Source of the DNA: Fasciolopsis buskii
Taxonomy: Eukaryota; Platyhelminthes; Trematoda; Plagiorchiida; Fasciolidae
Reading direction: 5' to 3'
Assembly: GCA_008360955.1 (NCBI GenBank)
Contig: LUCM01004089.1
Coordinates: 4,307-68,306, forward strand
DNA: 64,000 nucleotides
Shown: positions 11,790 through 22,617 of the stretch, in pieces
Numbering within the stretch: position 1 is the first letter of the stretch
Layout of the letters: each line of letters starts with the position of its first letter
Position numbers and translations under genes: made by a program
Notes under the pieces: generated by a model
Seen by the model: only the letters and a program-made list of their open reading frames with translations
Databases searched by the model: none
What the model was told of the DNA's origin: nothing

Positions 11790-13321
11790 GATAAATAAGT
11801 AGATAATGTATATTTTTCGCCATGCGAGAGGCATGCGAAATGAATGAGGAAATTTGTACAAGGATGGCACAGTGGAAACAGGGAAAACAAAAACCAAAGG
11901 TGAAGACACAGTGTCTGCGCTCTCATAAACATAAACTGCAAACTGATGGGCTAAGCAAGAGCAAGACTCTCTGAGGCTGATTGTCAGTCGCGCGCTGCGA
12001 ATCAATCCATGTTTAAATGCATCAAAGGGGCGTATCGCGGGAACAAAATTTGGCTGGAAAGCAATGGCGGACGTTGCCGCGTGGCCGGGTTCCTCGAAAA
12101 TCAAGTGGGTGATTTGGTGAAGATGAAAATCAATATAGATGCCGCAAAGGGGTGGACATGAGTCGAAGCCACACTGGATATTAAATGAGGTAGATGGAGA
12201 GTGGCAATTACCAACGTTTAACACTCAATATAATCCTGAAGATGAAACAGCGGACAACTTTCAAGGTTGCGTCAAACTATTTATGGGACGGAAGTATATG
12301 AAGAAGTATGGAAGAAGCGGCAATGGAACTCACAAGAACGGCCATCGAACTAATTCGGCTAGGAGCGGACTGTGTAGCGGAACTTGGATTTGTTCCTTCA
12401 CATGGCTTGTTTAACCGTACGTTGACCGCCAAGGGCGGTCGCCACTTGTACGTTGCTCAAGCACGCACCGCTCGCACGCTCCTGTCCGAATATACCCAAC
12501 ATGCTACCGCTTCCAACTGTCTTTTCCTTGTACCGTTCAAGTGTCAGGGTTGCCAGTATTGCGATCGTACGGATCCGAGTAAGAGTGACACGTGAGTGGT
12601 CACAAATCTTAAGAGCAAGCAAGCGTAATATGAGACTCGCGGTAGGACATTCCGTTCCACAACTCCGATCCGTGAAGGGTAGAAAACGAGATCGTGTAAT
12701 TATTAAACTCAGTGCTTAAATAGACCGGCCATGGCTGACCTGTTTGTTGTTTTTGTTCAATAACGGAGATGGTGGTCCGTGGTGGTATGTGCTGAATGTT
12801 CGGGGATTGCGCTGCATTTCAGCGGTGTTAGTACCAGTGTTTTGGCCAGTCGTAATTGTTCAACTAAGAAGAGGTGTCCCAGATGGTCTTGGGCTTGGTT
12901 CCTCTTAGTTTTATGCACCCCAGTACTCTAGGGTCAGATCCGGATAACGGCCTCTTGGCACAGATAGGAAACCAGCGCAAAGGATGGGATGGATCTTTTG
13001 TCAACAGTTTGCGCTGTATCCTTGGTTATTGGCAAGCCTGGATAAATCTGGAGGGAGAGAAGGCAGTCTGCGATTTATTCCAGCTGGTGTTAAGGAGAGT
13101 AAACAAAAAACGGAAATAGTGGTGACAGTCAGCTTTTTACAAAGATCGCAGGGTCGGGGCAACTGCATCGAAATGCGCAGGAGTGTTTCGGTGACGGGAC
13201 GTGTGAAACAGACCCATCATCTGCTTACTCTCTCTGGGGTATATGGGCCAGTCCCTCCTAGGCTGTATGGCCTCCGTTTAGATCGTGCTACTCTTTTATC
13301 TTTTTGCATCTTCGCAAATGT
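11790..13321 (-). repeat. Repeat X, copy A, with conserved minus-strand frame
   Basis: Copy A matches 17045-18295 over its whole length and 18305-18860 over its left part. The left end is AT-rich with ATAA/AAT steps, followed by TATATTTYTCG and a CTCG...CGAG-type hairpin. On the minus strand a 172-codon frame (11706-12224) contains HLIFEEPGHAAT and then FDAFKHGLIRSA. Copy B keeps FIFEELGQMTT and FDAFKHGL, and copy C keeps IIEYLGQQAA and AAFKHSITRSA. Keeping the same frame through many base changes suggests a once-coding sequence, perhaps the 3' end of a minus-strand retroelement with an AT-rich tail. Compared with copy B it has a roughly 300-base insertion at about 12412-12708. Confidence 0.75.
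12412..12708 (+). mobile_element. Ins-1, about 300-base insertion in repeat X
   Basis: Repeat X copy B (17.63-17.70 kb) runs straight across this position, so it serves as an empty site. The insert contains the 200-base block found inverted at 5660-5866. It has open frames on both strands but no recognised domain. Terminal repeats and a target-site duplication could not be defined by eye. It is probably a short non-autonomous element or a LINE scrap. Confidence 0.6.
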
Positions 13322-14694
13322 AGATTTCAGTGGTCTGAAAGGTCGATTAGCTCTAGGGTAAGGGAAGAAGAGTCATTATTTGTTCTGCTTTTGAAATTTG
13401 TTTGGAATACGGGCCTGCTGCGCATGCAGCACTGAATCAGCTATAACTGACAATGTGTGAATTTTCGCCGAGTTTTACTACTTAGAATTTCCAGGAAAGG
13501 GCACCACTTAAATGGGTCTCGAATGGAAACGTCGACTGAATGCTGGAGCAGGAGTTGCCAAGGGAAGTCAAAAACGGAGGAGATGGAGAAGCATGAGAAT
13601 TTTAGGGTCGGTGATTTCTGATTAAATACAATGATAGAAAATTGTACCATAGTGGTTTTAGTAAGCGTTCATGAACAATTTAGAAAGAAGAACCACTGCA
13701 ATTGTTCTATACGCTAGCATACGTACTAGGTGTGCGGTTTGGAGAACAGTGGCAAGTTGAAAGCCAGTGATCAGTCCAACGCGATACTTCCCCAGACCGC
13801 CCAACAACTCAGCCAGATGCATATCCACCGAACAAACGCGGTGTGGGTTTCCTGCTTTTGCGGGATTAGATCCGGGCTGATGGCATACGTATCCATAGTA
13901 TGAGGTGGTCCATTCCTTTTTTCTGTTGCTGGGCCCAAATTGTTCCCAGCAGAATCTTCTTTCCTAACGGGGAAATGTTTGAGCCCATATGGATGCTTTC
14001 CATAGTTCCTCCGCCTGACGTTAATTTTCCGCCCTGTATAAATATTTTTGCAACTGTTGGAGGTGGTCAGTCTTCCCACGTTCATAGAGGCTGAAATAAA
14101 TAAGCCACAGCCATTTGGTTGTTCGCACATACCGAATAAGGAAAACCAAATTGGGGGTAAGCGGGCACATGGAGAATGGTGGCATTCGCCGTTAAACACA
14201 GACCTGTACGTATAGCCTCGTCATCGTAAAAGCCGTGTCTCGCTTTCATTAATGATTGCTGTCTGAAACCTATCAGTATCGACTGGTTTATTGCGTAAGT
14301 AAATCAGATCGTCTGTGTGACTTGGATAGATTGTTCTTTTAAGTGAATCTGGGTTGAGTTTCCATGGGAAAAGCGTCCGCCAGATTCGAGTTAGCAGGTG
14401 ATTGAGGATCAAGATGGGTAAGCAGGAAGAGGAAAGCAAACCTCGGTAATACCCAGCATACAGACAGTATCCCTTATGTTGTCAGAGTAAGCAAACGTCA
14501 GAGAATTCTGCGGGAAAAGTGTACAGGAGTGAGAAGTCCGGTTTAAGGGGGTTTATCGTGGTTATACCTGCCATCAAATCCAGCATTCTTTCGTTATCAC
14601 GGACCATAAGACTACGTAGGGTTGTTGGCTGATACCCAAAGTTTGGAGCTTTTAGAGTAGTACCTGCTAAAATGCCAAAGCAACTTTGCACACT
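13322..14694. repeat. Segment S, copy 1
   Basis: About 1.35 kb resembling 23222-24655 from end to end. The first 200 bases also match 22080-22305. Shared landmarks include ATTTYAGTGGTC at the left end, GAATCAG...TATAACTGAC, TGTGCGGTTTGG (13731 here), and CTTCCCCAGACCG near 13785. Identity is moderate and spread out, unlike the sharp near-identity of the next 516 bases. Segment S sits next to a CR1-like copy in all three cases. Open frames such as 13771-14199 (-) show no known domain. Confidence 0.75.
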
Positions 14695-15210
14695 CGAGTC
14701 TCTGAGAGATAAGGGTTGTATATACGAAGAAGGAATCGAACAGTCAGCAGTTTGCGGGCTTCGTTTTTGAAGCCGCTGTTAGACGACGATAGGAGGCACA
14801 ACTGTTGATGCAATGAGTTCCACTAAGAACAATATTTCATAATAAAAAGTTCACTTTATTGGTTGTTTTTGCTATGTCAGTCATGATGACGAGCTTTGTG
14901 TTTCAAAGGGAGTGGGGAGTTTCGTTTTTAACTGAGGGTCTGAAATGCAACTGTTACCATTTATGAGACTATTGAAGAATATTAAGTTTGCTTCCGCACG
15001 CCGAAGCCACAGAGGTTCGAGATTCAGCACTGAACATCGTTCCTTGTAACTTAAGCTTGAATATATGCATGCTAGCTGCTGGTAAATACACGCTGAACGT
15101 CTGTTGCACTGCCTCATGCTGGAGCAGATTAGAGAACGATAATCCAGAATGGGTCTGCCGTGTGCTTTGAAGAGGTTTAGTTTACTCTCGTTCAGCTTAA
15201 ATGTCCTATG
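14695..15210. repeat. 516-base block nearly identical to 24656-25171
   Basis: The block matches 24656-25171 at a constant offset of 9961 bases. By eye there is one substitution (C at 15165, T at 25126). Identity stops abruptly at both ends, where flanks drop to ordinary diverged-repeat similarity. It covers the 3' flank and the C-terminal coding part of the minus-strand CR1-like copies C and D. Gene conversion, a very recent exchange, or assembly borrowing between repeats would each give this pattern. Confidence 0.9.
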
Positions 15211-15960
15211 AAGCAACCGAACTATTTTAATCGCCTTTGCAGCTTCAGAAATTGCGTGCTGCAAAAGTTAGAAGACGCGGGAGTGCTTTAGAACCTAGGT
15301 TTAAACCCCGTTGCATGGCATGGCTTGATTTCAAATTTTAAGCCCCCCTTATGCATAAAGTGCACTTGTAGCACATGAGGCAGCTTTTTTCGACTGAGAA
15401 CTCTATCACCCAATCGTTTGCCCAAATGTTGGGGGATATTAAGTCTCGAGTTATTTCGTCGACAATGGAGCCTACAGCTTCAGACTGGAAGGTTTAAGCG
15501 ATTTTGATGTCGTCGGTGAATAGGAAAAGAGAGCCGCTTCTGACAACGTTAAGGGCGCCATTTACGTGAAACAAAAACCGCGGGGGGTCTAGTACACCTT
15601 ATATTGCGCCATTGTGTGTTGGCCTTGGTTGGGAGTTGAAACCATTCACTTACATTACTTAATTTCTGGATAAAAGGTAAAACGCAGACCGTGAGAACAT
15701 AGGGCCGGTGATCCCACATGTTTTGATCCCGTTTTTTTAACAGCCTATGATGGAATACTCTGTCAAAATCTTTCGTCATTTCAAAATAGACTACCATCAC
15801 CGACTTTCTAGCGTCAGCAGCCATTGTAACTGTATCCAGGTGATCAGTCGTACACGTAGCACAATATTTGTTTTGGAGAAAACCAATAGCCCTACGAGAC
15901 CGTTCCACTTTACTCGATGTTTCAGAAGCCAGCACATACAGGAAGTTGCAAGCAACCATT
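14695..15960 (-). pseudogene. CR1-like LINE, copy C (reverse transcriptase remnant)
   Basis: On the minus strand, 15264-14881 encodes the domain C-terminal to the reverse transcriptase (HRTFKLNESKLNLFKAHG, then SLSYKERCSVLNLEPLWLRR), as in CR1/Jockey-group elements. Further upstream, 15959-15549 carries motif A as VVYFEMTKDFDRVFHHRLL. Frames between these parts are broken and the FADD motif is not legible. The motif A catalytic Asp is Glu here (YFEM instead of FLDM), so the copy is dead. Confidence 0.85.
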
Positions 15961-17044
15961 AAGACATAATTGTCTAGCCGACATTCGGGATCGATGAGGA
16001 AGGAAACTGGTGCAAGATTTGTTATAATGCGCTCCGAAGAGTTAAAGTAGCTCAGTAAATTGGATAAGTTACTTCAGGAACTAAATCATGTGGCCATTAT
16101 ATCCAGCTGAGCCCATTTCTCTTGAATGCTGACGGCATTTGCGTACGGTAACCATCGTTTGCTTACGAGCCTTTTCTGTAGACTTACACTGCATGCCGAC
16201 ATATTCTCGGACGCATTTCCGACAGAATACCTGGGTTTTGTCCCGGGTATGGGCCCACTGACGCCATCTTCCACGTTCAAGGTGGCACCCTGAGGTAATC
16301 GTCGAACTTTGCTGCAAGTCAGACTTAAATGCAAATCGTCTACTTCCACCCAATTGTCCACTGGAACCATTGTTACAGTTCTGTTCAGCGGGGTGCCTTC
16401 GGCAAGATCTGCCCAGTTTTGATCCTTTAGTTACAACAGACTGGAAAGCCACGGCAATTAGCCGTAATAATTTTAATGTCGTGTTTGAAACACAATAATC
16501 GACAGCCTGTGGTTCGGGCCAGAACAGAAGAGATCAGGTCAGATGGGATCAGGGTACCTGCAGATCAGGCCAGGGAGTGTCTAGGTTCATGCGCGAGCAA
16601 TCCCTTGGGTCCTAGGGCGCCAGAAATTCAAAATGTTTTTGGTGCACCTCGGAATGGACGTTTGGGACCCCAAGACGGATGCTTTCAGCCATGGAAAAGT
16701 CTCAAAGTATTACGCAGGTCAAAGGCCAATAAACCCTGTTGTCCTGAGTCCTTGAGCTTTCCGTTTACCCTACGTGGGAGATCACCTAGCTGAAACAAGG
16801 AGGCCAAGAGAGGGAAGAAGTCTACTGCTTGGCGTTAACCAGGGTCACAATAGTGTCATTCCAAGCTAAAAAGGCAGCCAGCGCTAATTAAAGGGGTACT
16901 TAATTGTTCCATTCTGGGTGTCCTATATTTAAAAGGGGATAAATATATCGGGGCCAGATGAATGGTTGCAGTTTTCTTAAAGTGCAAACTTGCTCGTTAT
17001 TGTTACGATTTCTTTAGGGGATCATTCCACACGGTTAGTGCCAG
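15961..17044. other. No gene recognised
   Basis: Two overlapping minus-strand frames (16081-16452 and 16086-16370) and a + strand frame (16476-16793) are the longest here. They share no motif with known families and have no second copy in the window. The left end may still belong to CR1 copy C. Confidence 0.45.
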
Positions 17045-18295
17045 TACTAATAATAATAATGTGTATATTTCTCGACATCCGAGAGGCGTGCGCAAGGCAA
17101 GCTCGAATTTACAAAAGTGGACACACGGAAAACAAATTCGGTCGTGAACATACAGTGCGTTTGTGCTCTCGTGAACGTAACCAGCAATGCCATAAGCTAA
17201 AAACGAGTTTTCAATCTTCTAGATCAAAGTTACATAATCCTTCGCCAAAACTATCTGGAGCTGAGTATGAGTCAATCCATGTTTAAACGCATCAAAGGTG
17301 AGCACCGCAGACGCAAATTTTGGCTGGGAGTCAACGATGGGAGTCGTCATCTGGCCGAGTTCCTCAAAAATAAACAAGGGTATTTGGCAAAGATAAATAT
17401 CGATATGGAAGTGGTTTCGGGACGGAGTTGGTTCAAAACCACAGTGCATATCAAATGAGGTGAGTTGAGAGTCGTAATTAACAACACTCAATAGTCAAAA
17501 TAATGCTAAAGATGAAACAGCGGGAAACCTTCAAGGCTGCATGAAACTATTTACGGGAAGAAATTATATAAAGAATTTTGGACGAGGAGACGATGGAGTT
17601 TACAGGAATGGTCATTGGACTTATGCCGCTGGGGGCTGTGTGACGGGATGTAAACGGGTATGTGTAACAGTTACAATAAATCCTTAAATGCACTTGCCAT
17701 GAATGACCTGTGTGCTGTCCTTGTTTAGTATCGGAGATTTCGGTGTTCCTCGGCGGTAGGGGTCTCAATGTTCAGGGATTGCGCAGCATATCAGCAAAAT
17801 TAGTAACTGTTTTGGTCAATCGTAATGGTTCATCTGAGATAAGGCAAACGGGGCGATCATTTACGTGATTTTATTTGTCGTTATGGTTACGCGACCAGGT
17901 ACTGGAGTGGCAGATCCGGAGAGCAGCTTCCTATAAAGGATGGGCAACCAGCGCACGAGATGGGGTGGAGCTTTCGGCGAGAGTTTGCGCTGAATCTGTG
18001 GTCGCTGGCGAGCCTGAAGAGCAACCAGAGAGAGAGGGTAGTCCGGAATTTGTTTCATCTGGTGTTAAGGTGATTAAACAAAAAACATAAACAGCTGTCG
18101 CTGTAAGTTTCTTACAAAGATTACAGTGTCTTGAAGGCTGTTTTGAAAGAAACAGGAGGTATTTTCCGTTGACGGGGCGTGTGCGACGAACACCGTCTGC
18201 GTGCTCCCTATAGGGTATATGGCTTAGTCAGTCGTAGGGTTCACGGTCCTTATTTGTAGCGCGTTCCTCTTTCATCTTCTGACGTCTTCGTAGAC
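17045..18295 (-). repeat. Repeat X, copy B
   Basis: Full-length relative of 11790-13321 without the Ins-1 insertion. It begins with an (AAT)n run at 17048-17060, then TATATTTCTCG and a CTCG/CGAG hairpin. The minus-strand frame 17219-17491 (90 codons) keeps HIDIYLCQIPLFIFEELGQ and FDAFKHGL in the same positions as copy A. A 63-codon + strand frame (17267-17458) overlaps it but is not kept in copy A. The right part (17.9-18.25 kb) matches 12.93-13.27 kb. Confidence 0.75.
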
Positions 18296-18304
18296 AAAAT
18301 AATG

Positions 18305-18860
18305 ATAATAAATGCAATGTATATTTCTCGATTTGCGAGATGCAATCGCAAGGCAAGATCAAGTTTTTACATAGACGATGTACAGGAAATACGGGCAATA
18401 TAAATCGAAGGGAGAGGGGTCAGAGCGACCTTTGGTAATCTGGAACGTTTGTTTGTTTTTGTATATTTCTCGACATACGAGAGTCATGCGCCGAGAAGGC
18501 ACAGTGCAGACACAGAATGCGGAAACAAACCATACAATGCAAAGTGGTTTCCCCCACAAGATCATAACGGGTAATGGGATTTCTCGAGCACGGGGCTTTA
18601 AATCAAAGCTAGATAATGGTTCGCAAAGATTTTTCGGTGGCTGATTACCAGTCCTGCACTGCGAGTGATACTATGTTTAAATGCAGCAAAATATGGCTGA
18701 AGGGCAATGGCTATCGCCGCCTGTTGGCCGAGATACTCTATAATCAAGAGTTGTATGATAGAGATGAGTATCAACATGGATGTGATAACGGAATGGAAAT
18801 GAGCAAAAAACAGACTGGATATCAAAAAAGGCAGTATGAAACTCGAAAAATCTGAAAACA
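18305..18860 (-). repeat. Repeat X, copy C (left part only)
   Basis: It begins with an AT-rich run and TATATTTCTCG, as in copies A and B. The TATATTTCTCGACATACGAG end motif occurs a second time at about 18460, so two ends may be stacked here. Its minus-strand reading gives LLIIEYLGQQAAIAIALQ and AAFKHSITRSAGLVIS, aligned to the frames of the other copies. The right half of X is missing. Confidence 0.65.
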
Positions 18861-19161
18861 CAGTCCATTGAGCAAGGAAAGCGGCGACCAGCAATGGAAA
18901 TTTTGTAACCGTAAGATTGATACATGAGGTTTGTTTTGAGCAATTTTGAGTTCATGATGTTCAGCTTGGTCCAGAGATAAAGGTGGGGTTGGAAAAGAAG
19001 AAGGAAAACCGGAGTCAAATGAGGCGACGTCATGTGGACTCGTGTGAACAACTGTCATCAGGAGCATCGGTCTATTGCCAAATTCCGCAGACCGGAATAG
19101 AGATTGATAAAATGTGACGGTCCTCAGATGTTTTCGGATGTTAAAGGTGAATTGTGAACGT
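18861..19161. other. No feature recognised
   Basis: About 300 bases between repeat X copy C and the 310-base repeat. Short overlapping minus-strand frames are present, with no domain or second copy seen. Confidence 0.45.
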
Positions 19162-19475
19162 CAGTTTATATCAGGCGCCAATAAAAATACTGTCCTTCGT
19201 GAGTCCGTTTTGTATGGTTTTGGCAGAATTTTAGGAAGGGACAAGAGGAAGCCAGTACAAGATGGTGCACGTGAACGTAGGAGCTAGAGTACTGTTTACC
19301 ATAACAGTGCTAATGGGTGGGGCTGACAGAGTGCTGGCCACCCAACCTGAAAAACACCGTTTGAGGGTGAACGCAGGGGGTGTAACCCGCCAACCTAGTT
19401 GCACCCGCATACCGCTGCAGCCGAGCTGCCCGCCCAATGTGCGCCGGCCAAAGCGGTGGATATAACCGCGCCCCG
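19162..19475. repeat. 310-base repeat R, copy 1, with conserved hairpin
   Basis: Matches 22307-22617 end to end with scattered substitutions. Both copies keep a potential stem-loop: an outer stem ACCGCT/AGCGGT encloses an inner GCAGC-CGA-GCTGC hairpin near 19421-19459. Just downstream, TGGTGTAGTGG (about 19504) resembles a tRNA box A, but no box B follows. Short open frames on both strands have no known domain. Confidence 0.75.
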
Positions 19476-20639
19476 CAATGTTGTGGTAACGCCGGCGTAC
19501 TCGTGGTGTAGTGGAAGGAATTAGAGCACGTCATGGTAAGGGAGATATCGTCTTTCCAGGATCGGATAATCGCCAGAGCATGGGGTAAGTGTTTCCATCC
19601 AAACAGAACTATAAGGCCTGGAAGAGAGAAAAAAGACGGAAGGCAGTCTGTCCCGGCTGCCAGCTGCAGATTAAGAAGCGATCAATCATATGAGCATCTC
19701 AGAGAAGGAAGTTACTAGGGCGCATAGTGCAATTCATAATATGTGGACGGTGGCTGAGGAATCCGGGTTTTCTTTTTTTATACACATATATTTAAATGGG
19801 TGGGCTGACTAATTTAATGTGTGGATCGTCTGCTCTATGAGTAAACAGAATGAATCGGTAGTTGGTAGGATTGTCTACACTATGAGTAAGAAGAATGAGC
19901 CGGTATTTAATAGGACGGACACGGAATAACTGCCGCTGATATAATTAATGATTGAACTACAAAGATAGGTGCACTAGGGTTTGACTAAATTCCACTTGAT
20001 AATCAAGGATTATATTTCACTCTAGGGGGCCGTGCTTTTCGAAACAAGAAATGGTCGGGCCAGTGGGTATGGTAGATATAAACGGTCACTATGGGGAGAG
20101 AAGATCCCACATAAGACTCTATATTCGCGGCGATAGTTTGAAGTCTGAATTGGCCAAATGGATAGATATCGATGAGGCATGACAAAGAAAGAATCCAAGA
20201 CGTTTGCCTTATTTCGCCTGGAGGGTATCGTTTGGGTTCGTCAGAAACAAGGTGATTTCTACGTGCCAGTCATTTGTGTGAAGAGAAGAGTTAGTGCAAA
20301 ATAAGGGTGAGGTGATAGTGAATGTTTTTATTAGAAGACGGTTGCAGGTTACCTTTGCCACACCGTGTTGGCGACGGTGTTGGAATTAGCAAGGTGAGTG
20401 GGTGGGAGAGTGCTATGGTTGATCTACCCTGTACACAGTTAGAACGATAAGGTTTATGGATATTGAGTCAGACTATTGAGCGATAGGTACCATTTTTCAG
20501 GCACAGGAACGTTGAGATGCATCCGACGTGGAACTGTACGTAATTAAGCAGCATGCGCTGGTGTCGGAGCTCTGTTTGAAGAGGAAAAGACTAGGTTGAT
20601 TCCTAATGACATTAGAAGGGAGATTTACTTTCCTTTCCG
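19476..20639. other. No gene recognised
   Basis: About 1.1 kb between repeat R and the 3' end of CR1-like copy A. It has two near-repeated phrases around 19830-19900 (CTATGAGTAARMAGAATGA twice, about 50 bases apart), otherwise nothing recognised. Confidence 0.45.
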
Positions 20640-22079
20640 CAATGAACGAAAAAGTGAAATCAATGCGTTTTTCAGAAGCCCAATCCAGTGTCATATGCTC
20701 GATCCTCAAGTGAGTATGGGTCGTATAGAATAATGAGAAACGGTTCATTAACCACTTTACGTACTTCGTTTTTAAATTCAGTAGATAATGGTGACAGAAT
20801 GCGCAGCTGATGGGAGAATTTATTCCATAGTGACGAATACCAAAGAATAAAGAAGTTGGCTCTAGCGGAAGTCTTTGGAACTGGGGGAGCTATAGTGGAA
20901 TCTGCATTTCTAAGAGAGTACGGGAGTGGGTTTATAACACGAGGTGCAGAGACGCATCTGTCCCTTATTATAATATTTTTAAAGAGTACCAGGTTTAATC
21001 TTATGCGTCGGAGCCACAAGGGATCTAACTTCAGCAAATCACAGCGTTCCATGTAATTTAGGCTTGTAAAGTAGCCAATTAACTGCTTGGTAAATGCACG
21101 CTGGACGTTTTCAATCGCAACTCTGTCAAACTGCTTCACGTTAGAGCAGACTAGAAAGCAATACTCTGGAATGGGTCTGCCGTGGGTCCAAAAAAGATGC
21201 AGTTTGCTTTCGTTCAACTTCAGAATTCGGTGTAACAGTCCCACTAATTTATTCGCTTTCGCCACTTGTACGAGAGCATGCTCCGAGAAGCTCAAGGTGC
21301 AGGAATAATTTAGGCTTAGGTCCCGAACTTGGCAATTGACGGGGACGGTTTGGGTTTCAAGCTCGGATTCTTTTAGGTTTATAACGCATTTTTACCCCAT
21401 GACGCCGCATTTTTCGGCGGAAAATGTCATCATCCAGTCGTTTGCCCATGAGTTGTATGACGCTAAGTCTCGTGATATGTGACGTAGGGTGGATTCTAAA
21501 GCTTTAAGTGGAAAGGTGTATACAATTTTGATATCGTCTGCGAAGAGAAACGGGGTGCCGTTTGGAATAACATCGAAGACATCATTTACGTAAAACAGGA
21601 AGGGCAAGGGGCTCATGACGCTGCCTTGGATCACACCGCTGGACTCAAATCTAGGTTCAGATATTAAGCCATTTACTTGCACTATCTGCTTTCTAAATGA
21701 CAAATAAGATGAAAACCACGACAGCAGTGAATTAACAACACCGTAGGATGCCATTTTACTTAGCAACCTAGGGTGGGATACTCTGTCGAAAGCTTTCATC
21801 ATGTCTAAAAAGAATACTATAACTGATCTTACAGTACTCAAGGCCTCGGTGATAGTGTTCAGGCAGTCAGTCATGCAAGTAGCGCAGGATTTCTTACGAA
21901 GGAATGCAAACTGGCCATGGTTAATAAGTTTGTTCCAGAAGGCGGGCCGCAAGACTTTTCTTAATCAGGCGCTCCATGATCCTGGAAACTATAGGGGTGT
22001 GGTTTATTGGGCGATAGTTTGCAGGGTCTAGCGTAAGCCTTTTTTGTGAGCGGGTATAATAATGCAGATTTTAGTGGTC
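20640..22079 (-). pseudogene. CR1-like LINE, copy A (best preserved reverse transcriptase)
   Basis: Non-LTR reverse transcriptase on the minus strand, which in an active element would copy the LINE RNA at the nicked target. Reading down from 22070: DPANYRPINHTPIVSRIMER; then, after a frame change near 21950, a 186-codon frame (21952-21392) with motif A FLDMMKAFDRVSH, motif B SGVIQGSVMSP and motif C FLFADDIKIVY. A 207-codon frame (21295-20672) follows with the C-terminal region (NESKLHLFWTHG; NYMERCDLLKLDPLWLRR) and a natural-looking stop. All catalytic Asp residues remain, but frameshifts split the protein and no endonuclease domain is present, so it is a 5'-truncated dead copy. The QGS and FADD motifs indicate the CR1/L2/Jockey group. 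Confidence 0.88.
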
Positions 22080-22305
22080 CTATAGGATCGCTAGCGCAAT
22101 GGTTAGGGAATAAATTCACTTTTTGTTCCGTTTGTGGAACTCGCCTGGTCTACGGGCCTGGTGTGCATGCTACAGGGAATCAGTTATAACTGACCATGAT
22201 CAGTTATTGGCAGTGGATCATGTGCATGTGATCCACCGCAAATTATTTTACTACTTCCAATAGCCTGGAAAGGGCATAACTGAATGGGTTGCTGATGGCA
22301 GCGTG
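21745..22305. repeat. Near-identical block, left copy (about 560 bases)
   Basis: Runs at a constant offset of 1146 bases against 22891-23451, with one substitution seen (A at 21814, C at 22960). To the left, at 21480-21744 against 22622-22890, the same CR1 sequence has many differences. The block ends exactly at the N. Confidence 0.85.
22080..22305. repeat. Segment S, truncated copy 2
   Basis: Left 226 bases of segment S, cut off by the N at 22306. Virtually identical to 23226-23451 and more distantly related to 13322-13540. It includes the short palindromic stretch around 22187-22215 (GATCAGTTA and GGATCATGTGCATGTGATCC). Confidence 0.8.
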
Positions 22306-22306
22306 N
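22306..22306. other. Single ambiguous base (N) at duplication junction
   Basis: Second N of the window. As at 2915, it ends one copy of a near-identical block. The base after it starts repeat R copy 2. The block resumes 1146 bases later and then continues past the breakpoint. Confidence 0.85.
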
Positions 22307-22617
22307 TCAGTTCATATCAGATGCCAATAAAAATGCTGACCATTCGTAAGTCCTTTTTGCATGGATTTGTCGGAAGAATTTTGGGAAGGAGCAAGAGGAA
22401 GCCAGTACAAAGTGGTGCACGTGAACTTATGAGCTACAGTGCTGTTTACCACAACAGTGCTAATGGGTGGGGCTGACCGAGTGCTGGCCACCCAACCTGA
22501 AAAACACCGTTAGTTGGTGAACGCAGGAGATGTAATCCGTCAATCTATTTGCACTCGCACACCGCTGCAGCCGAGCTGCCTGCCCGATGTGCGCCAGCCA
22601 AAGCGGTGGATATGGCC
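22307..22617. repeat. 310-base repeat R, copy 2
   Basis: Relative of 19162-19475 with the same conserved stem-loop (ACCGCT to AGCGGT near 22561-22604). At about 22618 it joins the interior of CR1-like copy B, in a frame that lets the RT reading run into R for 50 codons. That fusion is probably accidental. Confidence 0.75.

Noticed and set aside
16081..16452. Minus-strand frame with CRKC and HSREMG, considered as a zinc-finger remnant
   Set aside because: Cys and His spacing does not fit a C2H2 or CCHC finger, and nothing else supports it.
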